DNA from: JBFMAP01 sp964632135
Lineage (GTDB): Archaea > Micrarchaeota > Micrarchaeia > Burarchaeales > JBFMAP01
Length of the DNA stretch: 18,905 nucleotides
Assembly (NCBI GenBank): GCA_964632135.1
Contig: CAZWEI010000022.1
Coordinates: 1 to 18,905, forward strand
Direction: 5' to 3'
Notes under the pieces: generated by a model
What the model saw: only the letters and a program-made list of their open reading frames with translations
Told to the model about the DNA's origin: nothing
Database searches by the model: none
Made by a program: the position numbers and the translations under genes
In this document: piece by piece, positions 14,659 through 18,905 of the stretch
Layout of the letters: each line of letters opens with the position of its first letter
Numbering within the stretch: position 1 is the first letter of the stretch

Positions 14659-15690
14659 TCACGCGAGTTGCGGCCAGTACAGGCTCGATATCGCAAGCAA
14701 TCCGAACAGCAACTGCACGGAAAGGAGGATGAGCACGAGCTGTTTCTCTGTTGGGCGCGCGTATTTCATTATCAGGTGCGTGAGGGAGTAAACCGGCCCG
14801 TCGTGATAAAGCCGCCCCTTCTTGGGAACGCAGTAGTTCTCAGCCCTGAAAAGCGAGCGCGCCTTGAGGAAGAACTCGACTATCTGAGGGGTGAGCGCTA
14901 TAACCCCAGCGCGCTCCATATTCCCCAGAACGACCGCGCTAACAATCGTAGCGCCGATGGCGTAGGTTGTTATGTTCCCGGGGAAGATTTTTGCAGGATA
15001 CCAGTTGAACCTGAGGAACGCGAGGCACGCGCCCAGCATCGCGAGCAGCAGGAAACTTGACTCCACGTTGTTCTCCCCCCAGGAGTGGAGTATTAGGGCG
15101 GCGGCGAGAAGCGACGCGCACGCGACCGCGCCGGTCCCTGCCTCCAACCCATTGAATCCTGAAAGCAGGTTAATCAGATTCGAGCACGCGACAACTCCTA
15201 TTGGGATGAGCAGGAGGACGTAGAGGTTGAGGCTGAAAACGCCTATCAGCGGCAATGAGACCGAGCCGAGGTTCAGGTCAACGAGCGTGTTCAGAACAGG
15301 CAGTATTATCTTCGAGTCGCCGGCCTTCACGACCATGAGCGGAAGCGCTGCGAAGAGTGGGAGGACCACGCGGTATATGTCGCGTATGTTCAGGATGTCG
15401 TCCAGAAGCCCGAGGAACGCGATGAGCACGACGGAGCATATCGCGGCAAGCATGTACGCCACGTTCATCTGGGGGTAGAGGACCATGGAGAGCAGCGCCG
15501 AGAGGCTGAAACCCAGCAGTATCGCGATTCCTCCTATTTTCGGCACGAGAGGTTTTTTCTCCTTGTTCATGTCAGGCGAAACCATCCGCATGTTCCGAAG
15601 TTTTCTTATCAGCAGCGGAGTTGCCACGAGTACTGCCGCGAAACTTATCAGAAGCACAAGCGCCCCGGCCACGTGGAACTCTGCCATCAT
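14659..15690 (-). CDS. Polyprenyl-phosphate GlcNAc-1-phosphate transferase (ALG7/AglH-like)
   Basis: The product of 343 residues is a polytopic membrane enzyme of the MraY/WecA/ALG7 family. Visible motifs are KKPLVPKIGGIAIL (45-58), the catalytic Asp pair in FLGLLDDIL (D97, D98), NLINLLSGFNGLEAGTG (171-187) and PAKIFPGN (232-239), in which Asn replaces the usual Asp after Gly. A C-terminal HDGPVYSLTHLIMK segment with PTEKQ resembles archaeal and eukaryotic members. It would transfer GlcNAc-1-P or a similar sugar phosphate to a dolichyl-type phosphate, the priming step of lipid-linked glycan assembly. Two consecutive ATGs (15690, 15687) overlap the TGA of the upstream gene; the second has better spacing from GGTGAG. 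It ends 13 nt from the convergent nucleotidyltransferase gene. Confidence 0.88.
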   Translation of the reverse strand: MMAEFHVAGALVLLISFAAVLVATPLLIRKLRNMRMVSPDMNKEKKPLVPKIGGIAILLGFSLSALLSMVLYPQMNVAYMLAAICSVVLIAFLGLLDDILNIRDIYRVVLPLFAALPLMVVKAGDSKIILPVLNTLVDLNLGSVSLPLIGVFSLNLYVLLLIPIGVVACSNLINLLSGFNGLEAGTGAVACASLLAAALILHSWGENNVESSFLLLAMLGACLAFLRFNWYPAKIFPGNITTYAIGATIVSAVVLGNMERAGVIALTPQIVEFFLKARSLFRAENYCVPKKGRLYHDGPVYSLTHLIMKYARPTEKQLVLILLSVQLLFGLLAISSLYWPQLA

Positions 15691-17513
15691 CTCACCCTGA
15701 ATACCCGCACGCTCGAATTTCCTCCGTAAACATTTTCCAACTTATCCGACACGCTGAAGAACGCTTCGAACGCATTTACGTCGAAGTTCTCTCTCGGGTA
15801 GATATATCTGCAGGCGTCCCTGCAACCTGGCGCGGCTATGTCAGAAACGCAGTTGCACGGGCCGTCTGACAGTTTGAGGAGTTTTCTGAAAGAGACGGTG
15901 CGCGAGCTCTGCTTGTCGACTATTTTAGGGTCGACGTCCTGAACAAGAGCGCCGTTCTGCGGGTCCGCGGCCGCCCATAGCTCGCTTCCGCTGGAAGAGT
16001 TGAACACCGCGTAGAGCCGGTTCTCGTCGGTATTGATGCTGTACCCGGCGAACTTGAATGAGTCTATGCGCGCCTCGCCGCTCGTGAAGGAACTGTCAAA
16101 AAGCCCTCTGCCGTCAACAACCGCGTATTCCACGCCAAGCGCCCTGAGCCCGTCCGCCGGCCCGCTGCCGACCAAAAACTCGTTTATCTCGGCATCCGCG
16201 GCGACGCTGTTTTTATCGGCGATGAATTTTATCGGGTATTCCATTCCCGCCCCGGCAATCACCGCGCCCTGCCCCACGCCCGTTCTGGCCCACGCGAGCG
16301 CGCCAGCCCACCTGTCATCAACGAACTCTGGCCTGCTCTGGGATGCGAGTATGCCCGCGCCCGTGGATGTGAAGAGCAGCAGCGCGAACAGCGCGAACAC
16401 GACGTACCTCAGGACTTTCGCATCCGCGTAAAGCGACTGCACGAAATACGCGACCCCGAACAGGAACATGGACGTGACACCTGCCTGCAGTATGTCGCCG
16501 TTCCAGAGAACAGCGAGCGCGAGCAGGAACACGGCCGCTGGAAGCACGAACTTCCCAATCCTGCTCTCCTCCTTTATCGCCAGCACGCTTGCGAGCGCAA
16601 GCGCGGCAGCCAGATAAATTCCCGGCATTCCCGCCGCAGGCTCGGCGAGCGCGAGCGCGCACGATGAGAGGGCAATCACGACCACGAACACGTCAAACTC
16701 CGACTCGGGCTTGCCGGCCCGCGCGCGTTTGGACAGATTGTAAACGGCGAACATAATCCCGAATAAGGCGGTCGGGAGCGCGAACGAGTACGCGCCTGCA
16801 GCCATGCCGACGTTTGCGCTGGTTGCGAGGTTTGTCTGCGCTCCGAGCGAGGCGATTATGGAGGGCACGAGCGCGATGACCGCGGCGAGCGCGAACCTAC
16901 CCGCCTCCTTTTTCTCGCTTTTCCTTTTCTCAAATTTCGTGTAAACGAACTGCGCGGCGCACGCGAGCGCGAAACCCGCGAGCGCGTAAACCCCGAGCGG
17001 ATGGATGCGCGCGCCTCCTGCAAAAAACGCGGCCGAAAGAAGGGCGAAAATTATGAAATTCGTCCTCGCTGCGAGTATGAACAATGAAACGCCGCAAACG
17101 ACGAGCGCGCCGCTTATGAACTCTGGAACGAAAACGCCCCCCATCGTCGCGCGCACGAAAAAGTTCGATGTTATGAAAAGCGTGGACGCGAGCAGCGCGA
17201 CCAATTCGGAGAACAGACTCCTGAGCGCGAAAAACAAAAGCACTGCCGCGAGCGCGCCCAGCACCATCGGCGCGTATTTTATCACGCTCGCGATTGTCTC
17301 GTTGTTTATCGCCTCCTTTTTCCCTCCGAGAAAACCATAAACGTACGCGAGCCCCGTATAAAGTTCACCCTTCTGCTCGCCGCCTATAGACTCGCGCAGG
17401 AGAACCGCGTGCTTGTACGCGTCTATCGACAGATGCTGCGATGGATAGTATGAGGACACCGCAAACACGAACAACGCGATGAAAACGGCCGCTCCAATTT
17501 CTGATATCTTCAT
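15687..17513 (-). CDS. STT3/AglB-like multispanning membrane protein with degenerate motifs
   Basis: The 608-residue product has about 11-13 hydrophobic spans (residues 1-390) and an extracellular-type C-terminal domain (391-608). The layout resembles GT-C oligosaccharyltransferase subunits: an acidic residue in loop 1 (SIDAYKHAVLLRE, D31), RATMGGVFVPE (121-131) where a second acidic motif would sit, and RWAGALAWAR followed by GAGMEYPIKF (421-430) where WWDYG is expected. The WWDYG acceptor-binding motif itself is absent, so transferase activity is doubtful. The C-terminal domain has four Cys in a C-x-C-x8-C-x3-C pattern (553, 555, 564, 568) that could form disulfides or bind metal. It lies between HMG-CoA reductase and the GlcNAc-1-P transferase, which suits a role in glycan transfer. 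It could instead be an unrelated GT-C or accessory protein. The ATG follows GGTGAGG. Confidence 0.6.
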   Translation of the reverse strand: MKISEIGAAVFIALFVFAVSSYYPSQHLSIDAYKHAVLLRESIGGEQKGELYTGLAYVYGFLGGKKEAINNETIASVIKYAPMVLGALAAVLLFFALRSLFSELVALLASTLFITSNFFVRATMGGVFVPEFISGALVVCGVSLFILAARTNFIIFALLSAAFFAGGARIHPLGVYALAGFALACAAQFVYTKFEKRKSEKKEAGRFALAAVIALVPSIIASLGAQTNLATSANVGMAAGAYSFALPTALFGIMFAVYNLSKRARAGKPESEFDVFVVVIALSSCALALAEPAAGMPGIYLAAALALASVLAIKEESRIGKFVLPAAVFLLALAVLWNGDILQAGVTSMFLFGVAYFVQSLYADAKVLRYVVFALFALLLFTSTGAGILASQSRPEFVDDRWAGALAWARTGVGQGAVIAGAGMEYPIKFIADKNSVAADAEINEFLVGSGPADGLRALGVEYAVVDGRGLFDSSFTSGEARIDSFKFAGYSINTDENRLYAVFNSSSGSELWAAADPQNGALVQDVDPKIVDKQSSRTVSFRKLLKLSDGPCNCVSDIAAPGCRDACRYIYPRENFDVNAFEAFFSVSDKLENVYGGNSSVRVFRVR

Positions 17514-17531
17514 CCCTCACCAACCCCCCCT

Positions 17532-18686
17532 TTATTTCTCGTTCTTGCGCGCGTGAAGCCTCATGTGCCCCTTCTGAATCCCCTCTGTCGAAAGCGCGCG
17601 AAGCGCGGCGAAGTTCTGCGCGAGCCCCACGCTCGCCATCACACCGGCAAGCTCCCTCGCGCTTCCAACTCCCAAAATTTTCAGCGCGACTCTCGCCGCG
17701 GGATGCTTTGTCGCGCCTCCAACGGTTCCAACGGCAATGGGAAGCTCGATTTTCCCGAGCAAATCCCCGCTTTTATTTTTCTCGTAACTCGTGAGCGGCT
17801 GGTATTTCCCGCCAACACAAGCATATGCGTGCGCGCCTGCCTCGAGCGCGCGCCAATCGTTCCCTGTCGCGAGCGCGAGAGCGTCAATTCCGTTCATTAT
17901 CCCCTTGTTGTGCGTCGCGCACCTGTATTCGTCCGCCTTCGCGAACTCGTAGGCGTCAAGCACCCCCTCAACAACATCCTCACCCACCACTTCTCGCTTA
18001 AAAACAGCGCTCGCCCTCGCCAATCTCTTCCTCGCGAGATTTGAAATGATGCGCAGCCTCGCCTTACCTCCTGTTATTTCCTCTGCGCGCGGGGCGATCA
18101 TCTCTGCCATCGTGTTCACCGCGTTCGCGCCCATCGCGTCCCGAACGTCAACATACAAATACACGACGAGCATCGCGCCCCTCGGCGTCTCGAGTGCGCG
18201 CGCATCAATCTCCTTCGCGCCCCCTCCCAATTTTATGAGCGTGGAATCCCTGCTGTTCGCGAGCTCGAGCAACTCGTTCTTGTTCTCGAGCACCGCGCGC
18301 TGCGCCTCCTTCATGTTTTTTATTTTCGTGAGTTGAATCTGCCCGATCATCACTGGCTCATCCGCGCTCGCAGTGAACCCTCCTCCTGGGCGCGCGAGTT
18401 TCGCAGCATTCGACGCAGCGGCAACAACTGACGGCTCCTCAATAACCATCGGTATCAGATAATCCTTCCCGTTTATTCTGAAATTCGTCGCAATTCCCAG
18501 CGGCAGAGTGAAACCCCCCACAACATTCTCTATCATCCTGTCCGCAAATTCCTTCCCGAGCGCGCCCGTATTCTTGAGCAGCGCGAGCTCCTCCTCGCTC
18601 AGGCTCGCGAACTCCTTAAGGAAACGCGCGCGCTCCTCAAAACTCAGTTTGTAGAACCCCGAAACCTCGGACGACTTCTCGGCCAT
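17532..18686 (-). CDS. mvaA: Hydroxymethylglutaryl-CoA reductase, class II type
   Basis: The 384-residue product catalyses HMG-CoA to mevalonate, the committed step toward archaeal isoprenoid lipids and dolichyl carriers. Visible active-site segments are IEEPSVVAAASNAAK (E83), DAMGANAVNTMAE (183-195), THNKGIMNG (K261), TGND (D277), GTVGGATKHP (320-329) and KGHMRLHAR with the catalytic His374. ENVVGGFTLPLGIATNFRING and the C-terminal pattern match class II enzymes (Pseudomonas mevalonii-like), rather than the class I form found in many archaea. At 384 residues it is shorter than the approximately 430-residue bacterial enzyme, mainly after the catalytic His. There is no membrane anchor, so it is soluble. 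A TTTAAA box lies 32 nt upstream of the ATG and no good ribosome binding site is seen, so the leader is probably very short. The STT3-like gene follows after 18 nt. Confidence 0.94.
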   Translation of the reverse strand: MAEKSSEVSGFYKLSFEERARFLKEFASLSEEELALLKNTGALGKEFADRMIENVVGGFTLPLGIATNFRINGKDYLIPMVIEEPSVVAAASNAAKLARPGGGFTASADEPVMIGQIQLTKIKNMKEAQRAVLENKNELLELANSRDSTLIKLGGGAKEIDARALETPRGAMLVVYLYVDVRDAMGANAVNTMAEMIAPRAEEITGGKARLRIISNLARKRLARASAVFKREVVGEDVVEGVLDAYEFAKADEYRCATHNKGIMNGIDALALATGNDWRALEAGAHAYACVGGKYQPLTSYEKNKSGDLLGKIELPIAVGTVGGATKHPAARVALKILGVGSARELAGVMASVGLAQNFAALRALSTEGIQKGHMRLHARKNEK

Positions 18687-18716
18687 AAAACTCGGTAATT
18701 CGTTTTCCCGTTAAGT

Positions 18717-18724
18717 AATTTAAA
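18717..18724. promoter_or_regulatory. Shared bidirectional TATA-like element
   Basis: The 60-nt gap between HMG-CoA reductase (minus) and the membrane protein at 18747 (plus) holds AATTTAAA with a palindromic TTTAAA (18719-18724). It ends 22 nt before plus-strand ATG 18747 and starts 32 nt before minus-strand ATG 18686. The geometry is almost the same as in the divergent gap at 12485-12541, and again implies short or absent leaders. Confidence 0.5.
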
Positions 18725-18746
18725 GGTTGTGTGCTCATGTGATTTC

Positions 18747-18905
18747 ATGGAAAAGCGCGTGAGCGGCAGGGTGAGGCTCGTCTGGTTCCTTCCTTTTCTC
18801 GCATTCCTCGCGCTCATCTGGCTCGTGGCAGGCGCATCCATCGTTTTCCTCCTGCCGACGCTGAATCGCCCTCCGTTCGACCAACCAACCGCTTTCGGAT
18901 ATCTC
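18747..18905 (+). CDS. Partial membrane protein, N-terminal 53 residues
   Basis: An open frame from ATG 18747 continues to the last base without a stop. The visible part is a short basic head (MEKRVSGRVR) followed by one long hydrophobic stretch (about residues 11-36, WFLPFLAFLALIWLVAGAS and onward) and then NRPPFDQPTAFGYL. This suits an N-terminal membrane anchor or the first hairpin of a membrane protein. Families with this kind of start include bacterial-type PH-domain membrane proteins, but the fragment is too short to assign. It is divergent from HMG-CoA reductase and lies 22 nt after a TATA-like box, so it may be translated from a leaderless message. Confidence 0.6.
   Translation, partial: MEKRVSGRVRLVWFLPFLAFLALIWLVAGASIVFLLPTLNRPPFDQPTAFGYL

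Noticed and set aside
1..18905. CRISPR arrays, tRNA or rRNA genes, insertion sequences and attachment sites
   Set aside because: No regularly spaced repeats, no tRNA-like cloverleaf, no transposase or integrase frame and no terminal inverted repeats were seen; the only clear repeat is the asnB 5' end.

Overview
The window reads as a gene-dense archaeal chromosome segment. The evidence is a class II HMG-CoA reductase feeding isoprenoid synthesis, a GlcNAc-1-phosphate transferase of the dolichyl-phosphate type, TATA-like boxes 20-30 nt upstream of start codons, near-leaderless starts at divergent promoters, and GGTG/GGAG ribosome binding sites inside operons. Hand-counted samples give about 54% G+C with heavy use of GCG/CGC codons. 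The exact lineage cannot be fixed from sequence alone; a DPANN-type or other uncultivated archaeon is possible. No rRNA, tRNA, CRISPR array or insertion sequence was seen.

Left two thirds (1-12484, all minus strand): a long glycan assembly and modification locus. In transcription order it runs: MOP-family flippase, GT4 glycosyltransferase, SAM methyltransferase, AsnB-type amidotransferase (copy 2), polysaccharide-deacetylase-like protein, a short gap with a TATA box, B12-binding radical SAM protein, SAM methyltransferase, AsnB-type amidotransferase (copy 1), GT2 (DPM1/ALG5-like) glycosyltransferase, second B12-binding radical SAM protein, and the 5' end of an unrecognised gene leaving the window. 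Most junctions overlap or are under 20 nt, so translational coupling is likely. The last two genes appear to start at TTG, each with GGAG seven nt upstream.

Middle (12542-14645, plus strand): a phosphoglucosamine/phosphomannomutase and an NDP-sugar pyrophosphorylase, which would make nucleotide-sugar precursors. Right part (14659-18686, minus strand): HMG-CoA reductase, a large STT3/AglB-like membrane protein whose usual catalytic motifs look degenerate, and a GlcNAc-1-P transferase that probably primes the lipid carrier. This places supply of the isoprenoid carrier, sugar activation, priming, elaboration and flipping in one neighbourhood. A plus-strand membrane protein begins at 18747 and runs off the end.

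The most striking feature is a 267-bp direct repeat with a single mismatch that forms the 5' ends of both asnB genes, while the rest of the two genes has diverged. The repeats lie 5044 bp apart in the same orientation and in the same reading frame. Recombination between them would excise a module of asnB2 body, deacetylase, radical SAM and methyltransferase and leave one intact hybrid asnB. This suggests gene conversion or a switchable glycan-modification cassette, with assembly artefact as the main alternative.
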